Shown here piece by piece: positions 35,313-47,014 of a DNA stretch of 64,000 bases. Below the pieces are notes generated by a model that was not told the DNA's origin, searched no databases, and saw nothing but the letters and a program-made list of their open reading frames with translations. How positions within the stretch are numbered: position 1 is the first letter of the stretch; the number at the start of each line of letters is the position of its first letter. Made by a program: the position numbers and the translations under genes. This DNA comes from Bipolaris cookei (taxonomy: Eukaryota > Ascomycota > Dothideomycetes > Pleosporales > Pleosporaceae). The DNA lies in contig NRSV01000002.1 of NCBI GenBank assembly GCA_002286855.1, forward strand, positions 306,152 to 370,151. The letters run 5' to 3'.

Positions 35313-36998
35313 ATGTCCCAACTACGTAAAGATACATTAACTCAGAGAGAAGGCAGAATTACTCTTGCTATTCAGGCCTATCGTACGGGCCAGTTTAAGA
35401 GCATTCGACGCGCTGCTGCTGTCTACAACGTTCCTTTTCAGCGGCTTTCTGATCGGCTTAACAAAATCACTTTTCGACCCCAGATATCTCCAAACTGCCG
35501 CAAACTAACTATAATTGAAGAGCAAACAATTGTACGATATATTCTTGATCTAGACTCACGAGGATTTGCTCCCCGACTGTGTGAGGTAGCGGATATGGCA
35601 GAGAAACTACTGCGCGTACGAGATGGCCAACCTTTAGGCAAGAACTGGGCAGAGCGATTTGTATCGCGTTCCGACGAGCTTAAAACAGCTTTCAATCGAG
35701 CAAAGGACCGCCAGAGAATACAGCAGGAAGATCCAGAGGTTATTAACGCGTGGTTTGAGCTTGTACGAGAGACAATTGAGAAGTATGGAGTACATTCTGA
35801 CGACATCCATAACTTTGACGAGACTGGCTTTCAGATGGGCGTGATTGGCTCAATGAAGGTAGTTACAGGCGCAGAGCGTCGTACGAGGCCTACTTTGACG
35901 CAGCCAGGCAATCGTGAGTGGGTTACAGTTATTCAGAGCATCTGCGCTGCGGGGTATGCTACTCCGCCATTCATTATCTACAAGGGACGCGTCCATATCT
36001 CTGCTTGGTACGAAGAAGTAGATATACCGTACGATTGGAAGCTCTCAGTATCACAGAACGGCTGGACAAATAACGCGCTTGGTCTTGAGTGGTTAAAGCA
36101 CTTTGACGAGCATACAAAGACGCGTCAGGTGGGGTCGTACAGGCTACTTATTCTTGACGGCCATGAGAGCCACCTAAACCAAGAATTTAAGGACTACTGT
36201 CTTGAACAGAAGATTCTTACTCTTTGTATGCCTGCTCATTCATCGCATATACTTCAGCCGCTTGACGTTGTCTGCTTTTCGCCTCTTAAGCAGAAGTACT
36301 CCCAACGCGTACGAGACTTGGCACGCCACCACGTCTGGCATATTGATAAAGAACGCTTCCTGCCAGCCTTTCGAGACGCGTTTCGCGACGTATTTACGTT
36401 CGATAACTGCAAAAAAGCCTTTAAGGCAGCAGGGCTAGTTCCTATTAACGCGCAGAGAGTCATTGATCGTCTTGACGTACGCCTTTGTACCCCACCACAA
36501 GAAGCTCAGCTAGAAACACCCTGGGAGTCTAAAACCCCTAGCAATTCGTACGAATTTGGATCACAGTCGAAGCTTGTGAGAGATCCTTTCGTACGATCAC
36601 CAACTGCTGCACAAGAAGGCTTCTCAAAGCTTATTAAAGGAGCTGAGGAGATGCTACATGAGAATGTGCTTATGAAGGCCCGCATACGAGAGCTTGAAGA
36701 GCAATTAGCTGAGGTAACAAAGCGCCGAGGGCGTAAAAGAAAGCGAATTCAGACAGGCGGGACACTAGACTTTGGTGCAGGAGCATCGCAGGCAGCTGAA
36801 AATGCTGCTACTGGTCGTACGGCATCAAAGAAGGCGCGTGGTGGGGGTAGTCAAGAAAAGGCTCTACCAGGTCAACGGCACTGTGGAACCTGTGGGAGAG
36901 TGGGCCATAACGCCCGTACGTGCCAAAAAGATGTAGAAGAAGATTCTCTATCAGATACAAGTGAGTTGTATAACGCATCTATAGCTAGTGTAGAGTAA
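35313..36998 (+). CDS. pogo-family DDE transposase with zinc knuckle
   Basis: 561 aa from ATG 35313. The N-terminus is a psq/CENP-B-type helix-turn-helix (TLTQREGRITLAIQAYR, SIRRAAAVYNVPFQRLSDRL). The second CENP-B-like DNA-binding half follows (LGKNWAERFVSR). The DDE catalytic core has Asp in HNFDETGF, Asp in LLILDGHESH and a third Asp in HILQPLDVVCF. Thirty-five residues lie between the last two, so it is DD35D. The C-terminus has a coiled-coil-prone, basic region and a CCHC zinc knuckle (CGTCGRVGHNARTC). An upstream in-frame start at 35142 lies outside the element and is rejected. It catalyses cut-and-paste transposition into TA sites. All three catalytic residues are present, so the protein may be active. 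Confidence 0.95.
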   Translation: MSQLRKDTLTQREGRITLAIQAYRTGQFKSIRRAAAVYNVPFQRLSDRLNKITFRPQISPNCRKLTIIEEQTIVRYILDLDSRGFAPRLCEVADMAEKLLRVRDGQPLGKNWAERFVSRSDELKTAFNRAKDRQRIQQEDPEVINAWFELVRETIEKYGVHSDDIHNFDETGFQMGVIGSMKVVTGAERRTRPTLTQPGNREWVTVIQSICAAGYATPPFIIYKGRVHISAWYEEVDIPYDWKLSVSQNGWTNNALGLEWLKHFDEHTKTRQVGSYRLLILDGHESHLNQEFKDYCLEQKILTLCMPAHSSHILQPLDVVCFSPLKQKYSQRVRDLARHHVWHIDKERFLPAFRDAFRDVFTFDNCKKAFKAAGLVPINAQRVIDRLDVRLCTPPQEAQLETPWESKTPSNSYEFGSQSKLVRDPFVRSPTAAQEGFSKLIKGAEEMLHENVLMKARIRELEEQLAEVTKRRGRKRKRIQTGGTLDFGAGASQAAENAATGRTASKKARGGGSQEKALPGQRHCGTCGRVGHNARTCQKDVEEDSLSDTSELYNASIASVE

Positions 36999-37018
36999 TT
37001 CGAGTTTTCGTACATGAA

Positions 37019-37081
37019 GTTCGTGATGCCAAGAAAAAGTGTCCGGCTCGGTGGTGTGTCCGGCTCGGTGGTGCTTTACGT
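37019..37081 (-). repeat. right terminal inverted repeat
   Basis: Inverse complement of the left TIR with one difference. It also contains the duplicated 17-bp unit and ends CTTTACGT before the TA duplication. Confidence 0.93.
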
Positions 37082-37083
37082 TA

Positions 37084-40000
37084 GTAATTCGGATGCCTAA
37101 TCTAACAAGTTTAAAGCCGAGACTGTATGGGGATTTCTACGTCGTAACTCAACACCGTGTAGATTCTCTTGGTATTGTGCGCTATGCAATCTGACACGCA
37201 TATATGCAGGAGGTTGACATTTCTTCTTTGATGTCCAAAGTGTGTTCAGCATTCAATATCTAATCTATTGCACGCTGCGCTGTCCGGGTTAGCGCCGCTA
37301 CTAGGGTCTTGGCGTTCTATTCACGCTTAGTGCTGACCTTTGCTGGATGTTGTATGCGAGACTGCGGTTCAATGCTTTCTTCTGGTATCTGTATGTGCAA
37401 GGTTTTATGTTGGTGAATAAGCGGTGAGTTGTTTATGTTTATGATCATGAAGGATGGGAGATGGGATTGGATGGTTCGGAAGGAATGAAAAGCCCGCATC
37501 TAGTCCTTGGAGCAAGGTTGAGATGTGTGAGATAATTACGGAGTCGGAGTATCTATTTTCGTTAGATGAATTTATATTCCCTATTCATGTTGCTTATTGT
37601 CATTGTCTTCGTGGTTCTCCAGGTCTCCATAGCTAGTACTGTCACGGTAACTATGGTCAAAGTTTTTGTATTCGTATAGGAGTGCCCCTGTAGTCACAAG
37701 CGGTGGTCTGAGACTCCAAACAGCAGTTGAAAGATGTTCCTGAAACTGACATTTATATATGCAGAAATGACTATATTTTCTAGGCACCCTACCTTCTCAT
37801 CGGTAATATTCTTGATCTGAAGATAAGAATATGAAGTTCTGATGTATTGATTACTCGACACTGATATTCAAAATGGATTATTTGCGTAACCATGTACCTT
37901 AACGAACTCAAGATATTATTGAGTGAATAGGGGTAAATTCCTCGAAACATGTTTAGTCTCGTCAAATATGCCAGGGATGTGGGCCACGTCTCATTGTTCG
38001 AGAGGGCTCACGTGATGTTATCGATATCCCAAAGCTAGCTAAGCACCGGTATGATAAGAGAGATGATTAGTATACAGGAACTTGGTCCAAGGAAAATACG
38101 AACCGTAAAAGGCATTACTACGGGGCAAACAGATACTAAAGATTAGCACTACGACAGCTCTCGTACATAAAATTCAAATCACACGACTTCAAGCCTACAT
38201 AGAACAACGTGTATGCCGCAACCTGACAAATATTGTATCTAATCTAATAAGTTGACATTCAATTTGGAAAGTCTCTATCTCATCCATCGCCACTATGCTG
38301 CACAGCCATTCAGGCCCCCCAGTTATGTCATCACGTATCCTCTGATCGGCTCTTAAGTACAAGCACAAGCTACTCGCCAAGCGCTACCATCGGAGCTAGC
38401 CCAGCTCGCGGGGGGCGGCGGCGTCTGAATCATGAGATGAACCCTTGGACTTGGACATGCCATGGCCGCTGTCCCAGGTATCCGCACGTCGGGAATCTTG
38501 ATAGCGAGATTTCGGTTTTTTTGCTTTACCCGCTGCGCCTACATTTTGAGCCCGTCCGCCCCAAAACAGACACCATGGCATTGTTTGTCTGACTGATGAT
38601 GACAATGTCGCGGACGAGGCTAGGTTCGACCGACTGGGTCATGCAGGCCGGATGCAGTATGCAGGTGAGTCACGACGGGCGCGCGTACTCGCGCTATTGT
38701 TGAGGCTTGGGGGTTTCCCTTACTAGTCCTGAAAGCTGGAGCTGTCATGTGGTTTGTCTTTTTCCTTTTTGACCATGTCCGGACCGTAACCCAATTTTTT
38801 GGAGCCTCTGAGCCACTGGTACTCTAGTACACTGGATGGTTTGCCAATGCGCAGAGGGGAAAAACGCCTTGTTGGGGCCGCTTGTGCAAGCTGAATGTCT
38901 GGATGGCTGAGGGGGAGAGAGATTGATTTCCCCGCTTGTCATCGGTGAGTGAGAGACGGGACGGGGGTAATGAGTCGAGTGCATTGGGCTGCTGACATAT
39001 GTGACTCGGTCTACCTACCGTGTATGCGGGGATGCGATAGATCGAAATCTAGATCCGGGCCCAGTCGAGATGGGAATTATGGGGAATGCGCTCTGGGAAT
39101 CCTGGGGCCACAGCTGGCCGCTCTTGCGTCACGCATGAAACATGGTACTACTTTCTTTTTCCTAGTGTTTCACAACATCGTGGTTTTTGATGCAGCTCGG
39201 CTAGGGCGATTCGTCATTCTCTACCCTTTCTTTTGTCATAGTTTGCTCTCGTATTCTGGGGATCTGATGCTCAACTGGGGCTGATCGTATCGGATCAGAC
39301 TATACTTGTTTTTGTACCACTATAACACAAACTGTCTTTAGCACTCCGAAGAACAGAATGTCTCAACGGCAAGTGTAATAACGGATGCAGATGAGGCGTT
39401 CTCTTGTAGAGTGGTATTTGCTCACATCAAAGTCAGATACCGAAGTACCTCGTAATGGACATGCCTTGGACCAGATGCGGACTCCTCAACACCATTTGAA
39501 AAAGCCGTCTCGTACCGCCACGGGCCTGATTTTGTCCACCGAGATGACGGGTCTAAGCCACTGCCGTGAGAACTTCCTGATTTAAGTTGAGTCAACTTGG
39601 CAGTGGCTACAAATGTCACATCTACCGTTTCTTATTCAGCCACGTCACGAAACTCGGGTAAACTTCTCCATCATGCCAGCTGGGTGTCAAAAGCGACAAA
39701 AGAAAGTAAAATAATCGTCCAGCCTGCCAAGTCCATGGTTCGCACCAGCTGGTTGCAGTTGTGTGTAACTTGCAAGACAAAGGTAAAACTTGACCAAGTA
39801 CCTGGTGTTACATCCGGTACCTTGCATGTACGAAAAGATGACGAACAAGCTCCCGTTCTTTATAACCCATAGCCCGGCAAACCGAAGATGCATCTTCGTG
39901 TAAGCAACTAGCTGGAAGCGCGGCCCTGTCAGCCCCAGGACCTTGGATCCCCAAAGCAAAGGGAATAAGCTTCTTCGCCCAACATCGCCGTGGTATCGAT

Positions 40001-43000
40001 CCTACCGGTGCCATGCCAAGCTCTTTTATTTTTTCCTCTCCTTCTTTCTCGGATACGCCGGTGAACTAAAGACCTCGGGGAAACAGGGCGAGACATGAAA
40101 CAGTCTTGTTGATACTATGTACGTAGGTTAGTTAGCCTCTTACTGAAGCATTGTCTGTACTGTGCCTCCGCGGTGAAAGCAATGTGCATATCAAGATGAG
40201 TAGAGTCTAGGGATAGAAACAATCCCAGAGTGTGGAAATGGAGATCTCCAGATCTACTCAGACGCCACAGGAAGTTGGATCTCGATGAGACAAAGCAAAG
40301 ATTGTCAAGTCAGACGCCACTTAGATTGCCGGTTCTAGGCTGGGAAGGATACACAACTATGCTCCCACGATTCTGGTGCGGAATGCTAGGTGTTTCTCGG
40401 GACCGTTGTTTTTTGGGGCCAGGGTTCTGGATGTAGATAAGGCGTGCTTGTGCGATTTATCTGTGGGACCGAGGGTAGAGATCCACGCTAATGTCAGGTC
40501 TCTGGGTGCTGGGAGTGATGCAGGAACCGCCCAAAGTTTAAAGGAGTACGACGTGTGTGTGTGGGCTGGTATGACGTTATGCAGCCATGTTGCAGTCGAT
40601 AGGCGTATATGGTATTTTTTGCAAGCTGGATCGGGGTACCAGAGAGAGCTGTGGATTAGTGGTCAGGATTTCAAATGTGTGCAAGAATTTGGAGTTTGTT
40701 TTGAAATACATTAATATTGTTGTCTGCTGTATGTAAGATACAAGGTGCTTGAATACTGGAGCAATTCCACAGCAGAACAGGCTTAGTACTGTCAATGTAT
40801 GATGTATACCTGTTGTAATTCAAAAAGATGATAATTCACCTTTCTGAGGAGCAATTTGAGAACATCACCAACAGTTCTTTTGCACTCAGCATTTCTCGTA
40901 CAGTTACTTACTCTGTAGTTCATGTAGTTCAAAAACTCTTTTACTGTTGTATGGGCTCTGTAGCTAACTAGCATAAGCGTGAACCAGGTGCAAACAGCAA
41001 GGTACGAAGCATGTGCGCGCGGGACTTAAAAAGGTTTGCACGAATGTAGAAGGGTTGCCAAAAGACGGATGTGTAGGGTATTCAGAACTCTTGCCCATCT
41101 ACGTGCGTACAAGGTTCTCTTCTTATGCTCTCTACTTCGGTCCTATTATAGGGGTTGCCCTCTGCTGTGTGCAGAGCAGAGCTTCCAAGCCGTCCGATAG
41201 CTGAGAACCTTACTACTTATACGGAAACTTACTCTATATTCCTTTATTCATTTAAAATCCAGAATATTTGGGTTACTGTCTGTATTCACGCAAAGAACTG
41301 TTATCTCGCTCAAAGTTATTCTATAATCGATAAAATCCACACGAAAACGTTCAATACAAAATACAATAGTTATCTCCCTCTATCTCATCATATTCCTAAT
41401 CGCTGTCATCTATCAATACACTTATGAATACCATCTCTATATTAACCAAATTCGTAACAAGCAACCAGTTAATCTAGGGTCACAGATTAATTCGATAAAT
41501 TTTAGAGGAGCCTAGATTGCTTCAACTCACTTGAGTTGGACCAACTCCAAACCGAACACATTGTATCACAAATTAATCATGTAATTTAAACTTTAATATT
41601 CCATATTGAGATAGCACTCAATTCTTTACCGACATAGAAAAATACACATTTTCAACCCAGCTCCGTGCAGGCGTCTGCTAGAGGCCTAGCCGCAAATAGA
41701 CAAAAGCGGAAGCACCACAGTAGTACCACACATTCAAAAAAACTCCCACATGTAGGACTTTAGCCAGGGGCTGTTCTAGGTGCTTGGTTGTGGTATTGGG
41801 GTTTCTTTGTATAGTACGCGTATTGTGCCTCTAGCAGATCCCGTGTGCTGAAGAGCAGTTTGACAAACAGGAAGAGATGTAGGGCAGCGAGGCTGCCTTC
41901 CAGCGGGCTCTTTAGGGTTAACGAAATAAGATTAGAGAAACTGTACGCTTACCATTGAGCGTAAAGAGACAAATACCACGATGATATCTGTTGAATCTTA
42001 TCGCATATCATATCCAGCCCCTAAACCTTGATCTTTCTGTACAACTTACATTACTATCCTTTAATACTATGAGAATCTATCCGTGTCAGTAGCCGTACAA
42101 CAATTAATGTTCGCACAGTAGGATAGATTGTGGTTAGTTTCTATTACCGAGAGTTTGAGAATTATGCTTGACTCCATGAATAGCTATTTGTCGTTGTACT
42201 CTATTTCTATGAGGCAAGTATATCCCTTCTGCTCCAAGTCCAGGTTATGACCAAAGGAAGTAATCCAGCACGTGAGCTGAAATGATTGCACTGAACTGAA
42301 CATTAGCGTATATTCATCCTCTTGTAGCATAGTTTCAGACTTAGTACATGCGAGAGGTGTAACCCAAGCCGGCATTTACTGCGACCAGTGCTTAGCTCTA
42401 TCCATCGGCTCTACGAGTACATTTATCAATCCAAAGGTATGCGCTATTGACACAGAAAATATTTAGGAGCTGAAACAAGAAGCAAGAAGTCAACGAAAGA
42501 CATTGATACTCAGTCTCACTGCTTCTAAAGACGAAGAATCACAAGCAGTAATCTAACACGGGACATGCCGTCGCTTCTGAGCATCTTCTGTACCCCGCTT
42601 ACGACACCGAAAATCTTTCGGGGGCATCATATCTTTACAAAGGAGGTAAACATTGCGCTGTCGATGTTCCAGGGCTATGGTACTAAAGACTTCAACCATC
42701 ATCTTGATTAAATCCTTCAGCCCCAGGTGAAACTAGTGAATGAATGGAGAAGCATAGTCAGTGCAGCCGTGCATAGATGTTTGATACGGCAACCGATACG
42801 ACATTATGCAGTTGTAATCTAATAGTTGTACAGATGTACGCAGAAAGGACCAGTATTGGCCTATGATGACGACACAAATACTCACATATACTTGACGTAC
42901 TTTCTTACATCACTCTTGGCATCTCTAACCCCCAGCATATCCATGCATCTGAATACTCACCGCCATGACATGACATTGTAGTCAGAACCACAGAAATGCA

Positions 43001-43065
43001 GAAAAAACTACAATCCCTAGTAAAGACATCACTCCATATATGAAGATCCATGCTAAATCTCCCAG
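37084..43065. other. 6-kb AT-rich gene-poor stretch
   Basis: No conserved domain recognised on either strand. Apart from the small ORF at 38396-38581, open frames are short. AT content rises at 41.2-42.2 kb. A plus-strand ATG at 42565 opens 47 codons (MPSLLSIFCTPLTTPKIFRG and on) that could belong to the exon starting at 43066, but no clean splice chain was found. Confidence 0.4.
38396..38581 (-). CDS. possible small protein, 61 aa, unknown
   Basis: ATG 38581 follows an A/C-rich leader (CATCATCAGTCAGACAAACA) like a fungal 5' UTR. It encodes a short tryptophan/cysteine-containing start (MPWCLFWGG) and then a hydrophilic tail rich in K, S, D and R, ending APRELG. It has no recognised family and may be the first exon of a longer gene. 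Support is composition and leader context only. Confidence 0.28.
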   Translation of the reverse strand: MPWCLFWGGRAQNVGAAGKAKKPKSRYQDSRRADTWDSGHGMSKSKGSSHDSDAAAPRELG

Positions 43066-43653
43066 GATTTAGGCCGACCTCAAGATCTAGCGCGGCTAAC
43101 ATGCCCGTATACCCTCCTCATAACCATTCCTATAGAACCCGGGTCAGCAACTACAGTCAGCTACTGGGCATCACCTGGCTCCCAGCCATCTCACTTTCAA
43201 CTACGTACGAGGCTGAAATCATCTCAAATCCGACTCGTCCAATCCCATGAAGATCACGGCATCGTGCGCATTGCAGCCCACAGGCCCGATTTCGCAAGCT
43301 TCTTCCGCCAAAAACTTGAGCACCTCCAGACATCCTCTCAGGATTCACAGATGGTCTCAAAGCTCGTCACCAACCTGCGGTGCGATGAAGTGAACGAGGG
43401 AGTTGAGCTTCATGTTTTCAGTATCCAAATTTTTGGCGATGAAAGTGGGAATCTTGTTCTAAAGGGCTGTAATCTGTTATGGAAGTGGGTTAAAGAGCAG
43501 AGTTCGTATCGTAAGTCGGGGTTTTGGGACCATAGTTTGTCTCACGTGTTGGTGGATGCGGAGTGGACGGCGGGGAAAGGTGTTGTAATTTTGGCCAAGG
43601 GAGTGGATGATGAGGAGTATGAAAGGGTGGCAAAGGGGGAAATCAAGTCCTAG
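43066..43653 (+). CDS. orphan 3' exon of an unidentified protein
   Basis: A 195-codon open frame follows a good acceptor (branch-like GCTAAAT, ...CTCCCAG at 43065) and has no in-frame ATG until about 43351. Its sequence looks coding: SSQIRLVQSHEDHGIVRIAA, HRPDFASFFRQKLEHLQ, EGVELHVFSIQIFGDESGNL and DAEWTAGKGVVILAKG. It ends GEIKS. The upstream exon is not found, so this is either the last exon of a gene with a long or unusual intron, or the remnant of a gene that lost its 5' end. A shorter alternative is an ORF at 43050-43250 in another frame spliced to the distal part. No family recognised. Confidence 0.35.
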   Translation, partial: DLGRPQDLARLTCPYTLLITIPIEPGSATTVSYWASPGSQPSHFQLRTRLKSSQIRLVQSHEDHGIVRIAAHRPDFASFFRQKLEHLQTSSQDSQMVSKLVTNLRCDEVNEGVELHVFSIQIFGDESGNLVLKGCNLLWKWVKEQSSYRKSGFWDHSLSHVLVDAEWTAGKGVVILAKGVDDEEYERVAKGEIKS

Positions 43654-44043
43654 TCATAGGATTGCATTTAACAACTAAGGTCATATTTACTTTGCGGCAG
43701 CTGCGGGACAAAGGGTTTGTTCACTCAAACATGGGTGAGGCATCACATACTACTTTTTTGTAATTTGAGCAATTTTGTATCAAGTATCGTGTGCTACCTC
43801 TACTCAGCCTAAAAAGACCGCTTCCATTATTTTACAACAAGAAAATCAAAAATGAAATGTAAACTCCAAAAGAGACACGACGTTCCCATGCGCGAGATAG
43901 CTCAACACGCTCTCACGTTACCTAGCTACCCCACACCAAACCCGCCCCGCCAAAACCGTGCGCATGTAAACTTTCCGCCAACCTTCACAAACCCGCGCCC
44001 AGCAAAGCTCCACGCGACCACCGCCACCACCAACCAGTGCACC
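43654..44043. other. intergenic, prefoldin promoter
   Basis: AT-rich, then A/C-rich leading to the prefoldin ATG. The prefoldin frame is open upstream to 43852, but the sequence there is not family-like. Confidence 0.5.
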
Positions 44044-44622
44044 ATGGCCTCTAAGCAAGGCAGCCAACCCGGTCAAAGTACACTCCCCCTCCCCTCCCTC
44101 AATTCCCCAAAGCTCACGAAACACAACGAAAAAAAAGAGAGAGAGAACAGTGCTAACACCAACAACCACGCAGTCGAAATAACCTCTCTCCCCGTCCCCC
44201 GCCTGCAAGAACTAAAAACCCAACTCGATGCCGAACTCACCCACCTCTCAAACTCCTTCCAATCCCTCCGCACCGCGCAGTCAAAATTCAAAGACTGTCT
44301 GACCTCGATAACCACGGGCCTCACAGTCAGCACAACAAACAAGCCGCTGCTCGTGCCTCTCACATCATCGCTGTACGTGCCGGGCAAGCTAACGGACCAC
44401 GAGCACGTGCTTGTAGACGTAGGCACGGGATTTTTCGTGGAAAAGGATATTCCGGGTGCAAAGGATTTTTATGAAAGGAAAGTTAAGGATTTGGGGGAGA
44501 GTTTGAAGGATTTGGAGCAGGTGGTGCAAGGGAAGGCGCAGAATGTTAGGATGGTGGAGGAGGTGATTAGGCTGAAGGTTATGAGTGCTCAGGAGAGTAA
44601 GGGGGAGGAGCAGGGGAGCTGA
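44044..44622 (+). CDS. GIM5: prefoldin subunit 5 (alpha-type)
   Basis: Single exon, 192 aa. ATG in CACCATGG context at 44044. A hydrophilic N-terminal extension of about 50 residues precedes the family core. The N-terminal helix is LPVPRLQELKTQLDAELTHL. The beta-hairpin region is LVPLTSSLYVPGKL...VLVDVGTGFFVEK. The C-terminal helix is AKDFYERKVKDLGESLKDLE. Alpha-type prefoldins have two hairpins between long coiled-coil helices, and this fits. Prefoldin delivers nascent actin and tubulin to the CCT chaperonin in the cytosol, so it is functionally related to TBCE 23 kb away, without implying co-regulation. Length is slightly above yeast Gim5 because of the N-terminal extension. Confidence 0.9.
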   Translation: MASKQGSQPGQSTLPLPSLNSPKLTKHNEKKERENSANTNNHAVEITSLPVPRLQELKTQLDAELTHLSNSFQSLRTAQSKFKDCLTSITTGLTVSTTNKPLLVPLTSSLYVPGKLTDHEHVLVDVGTGFFVEKDIPGAKDFYERKVKDLGESLKDLEQVVQGKAQNVRMVEEVIRLKVMSAQESKGEEQGS

Positions 44623-44903
44623 AGAGAGAGTCATGGGATGAGGATATGACTGTTTACTTGGCTGATGGCATTGAGATGCAATGTGGGACGCATAGAGAAA
44701 AGGCAATTACGTCTACGTACAATGAGGTCTGAATAATTAGTTTACAGGATCATAGTTGGATTGCTAGTATCCAGGAACGAACCTGGGTGATGTAGATAAA
44801 GTACCCTGATACGTCAGATTGCTAAATCTGAAAACTGAATGCACACCGCTCAATGCACACCTTCTCATCCTTTTCCACCGTTCGCATAGTGCCGGTCCCA
44901 TCC

Positions 44904-47014
44904 TCATATAGCAACATCTCCCTCGCCTTTCTTGACCGAGCTGACAACGGCCGAGATCTGGAGCATCTTGTCTATCAGAATGCGGATACCATCCCGAGGA
45001 GGCGTTTCAACATCAGGATCAAGATCGAGGTCACTCAAGCCCAAGTCCTCGTCTTCATCGGCAGTGTTGTATGAAGACTGTCCGTCATCTGGTAGAAAAG
45101 TAGTGAGAGTATGACCCCAGTTCGCCTTGCGACCGAGAGGAAGATACTCCAGCTCTGAAAGACGGTTTGCCCACTCGGCATGACGAACAGCAAGACTCCA
45201 CACTGGCTGCTGATCCGTGTGCCAGATGCGTGCGAGTTCGACCTTGTAGGATGTGTCCTTCACTCCGAAAGAGTAGATGACATTCAAACGTTTAGTCACT
45301 AGGTAATTCTTAACAGCTGATGATTTCTCCCATTCAATAAAGAGGTCAGTGGACCGGGGATTGTAACCACGTTTCACGCTCACGCCCTCGATAAACCGGG
45401 TAAGGAGGGGCGATATGCTCTTTGCAGACACAGGAATTATGGACTCCAGTGCAAAGTGCCACCCACGGCCTTCTACCAGTTCCAGTAGTTTGATATCCAT
45501 GTGCTGCTTGGGACCTACGGCACCTGTCTCCAGCTCGTAGAATCGCGGCGTGTCCTTCTCATATAAACCTTCATTATCATCAGTCCAGTCAACTTGAACT
45601 AGGATGTACTTTGGTGACACAGTCACAGGTGTTTGGCCGGAAGTTGCTGGTCTCCCGGAGTGGCGGATGCGCTCACACGGCAGGTCAACGGAAGACGTGT
45701 TTGGATCCCGGAATATCCATATCCCTCGGAACATTGGTCTAGTTTTCTCGAGCGTTCCAGGTCTATAGCCAGAGTAGCTAGAGGATTTGATGGGTTCGAG
45801 GAGTTTGTCAGATGAGCAGAGGGACGTCAGCATCTGCTGACCGGATATATCGTCAGCCAGCCTGCTCCGTTAGCGCCACCGTCTCAACACAGTGTGATAA
45901 GATATCTACTTACCATCTTTCAACGCCTAGCGCAAGGGAACCGTTGATTGACCTCAAAAATGCCTCCTTTTTGTACTTGATCTCAACCTTCTTGTTCTTG
46001 ATATCGTTTGAGCGAACTGATAGACAGCCCAGGCGAATGACCAAGTCGTAAGCGCCTTTGCTATGTCTCACAGCTTCGAGAGCCAACTGAAACGAACGCT
46101 GAATCGTTGACAACTGCAATGAATGCAGTATCTGTCCGCGAAAACTACCAGGAGGTTCCATCATGTCGCTTGGAAGAAAACGGGGTGAAGTCCGGTTCTC
46201 GATTTTCGGCCACCATGTATCAGCTTGTCTGAAAACGACTTCCATGCCCTCTTGGTCATCCAGAATCATGTTGGTTGTGCCCCAGAGCCCCATTTCCTTA
46301 GTCTTGATTTTATCAATCATATTCTTCACCTCCTCCACAGCCACTTTAATGTTTGTAGTCTCATGAGACTGGATTTTCATTTGCCAGTCGCCGCTCCTGT
46401 TACCCAAGAGAGTGATGAATACTTCGTTGCGCGTTCTGAGGGCATCCAAAACCTCTAGCTTATTGCCAAAGGCAGCCCGAGGCGAGATTTCACGGTCGTC
46501 GAGTTCGGCAGGCCAGCGTACAATCATCTGCATTTGTCAATTAGGAATTATCAGGTGATTTGGAAGTACTCACCGTTTCCAGAGTATTGTCTTCAAATGG
46601 TGCTTCCTTGAAGCTTTGTTTGTGTCTCTGCTTCATGTCATCAACTTGCTCGTAAGACCACTTGTTCGAGTCGAACGCCGGCGTCTTTGCCCATGCTGAC
46701 GAGTCTTTTGTCTTGCTGTGCGCTTTCGATATCCACTGGTTGATTTGACGAACAGCTTTCTCCAGGCCTACGCCGGTCCCGAAAATATCAAATTGATAGA
46801 TCATGCTTTGGCCTTGATTCCGTTTGTAATTCCAATGTGGAATCACGGCGCATCCTGTGCTGGCTTTAACATCGCTGACGACCTGCTCTCGTTCCCTGGT
46901 ATAAGTGGGACGGCGGAACTCGGGAGGGACAGAGATGACCTTGTTTGGTTTCTTTCCTTTGAATACATTGTGATCGATTACTGGGTTTGGTGGTCCAGCT
47001 TTTCGTGAATCCAT
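44904..47014 (-). CDS. three-exon fungal protein with KH-like N-terminal segment, unknown function
   Basis: The exons are 47014-46574, 46527-45914 and 45861-44904. The introns are 46 nt (GTGAGT...CAG) and 52 nt (GTAAGT...CAG, with GCGCTAAC as branch). The joined product is 670 aa. All joins are in frame (LET-MIVRW; VERW-LADDISG). Residues about 40-95 resemble a KH fold: STGCAVIPHWNYKRNQGQSM, YQFDIFGTGVGLEKAVRQIN. This suggests RNA binding. The remainder is alpha/beta without a motif I can name. The C-terminus has an acidic patch (ADEDEDLGLSDLDLDPDVE). It resembles a family of uncharacterised ascomycete proteins annotated only by DUF numbers, but I cannot confirm which. The start MDSRKAGPPNPV follows an A/C-rich leader. 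Confidence 0.82.

Larger units (their letters stand above)
35233..37081 (+). mobile_element. intact pogo/Fot-type DNA transposon, 1849 bp
   Basis: Bounded by TA target duplications (35231-35232 and 37082-37083). It has 63-bp terminal inverted repeats that differ at one position. It contains one uninterrupted transposase gene. Within each TIR a 17-bp unit (CACCACCGAGCCGGACA) is tandemly duplicated. The near-identical TIRs and unbroken ORF suggest recent insertion and possible autonomy. Confidence 0.95.

Noticed and set aside
44745..44840. tRNA-like T-arm (CCAGG-TTCGTT-CCTGG on the minus strand) and a nearby stem
   Set aside because: The T-loop has six bases with no A at the conserved position, there is no A box at the right distance, and no acceptor stem closes.
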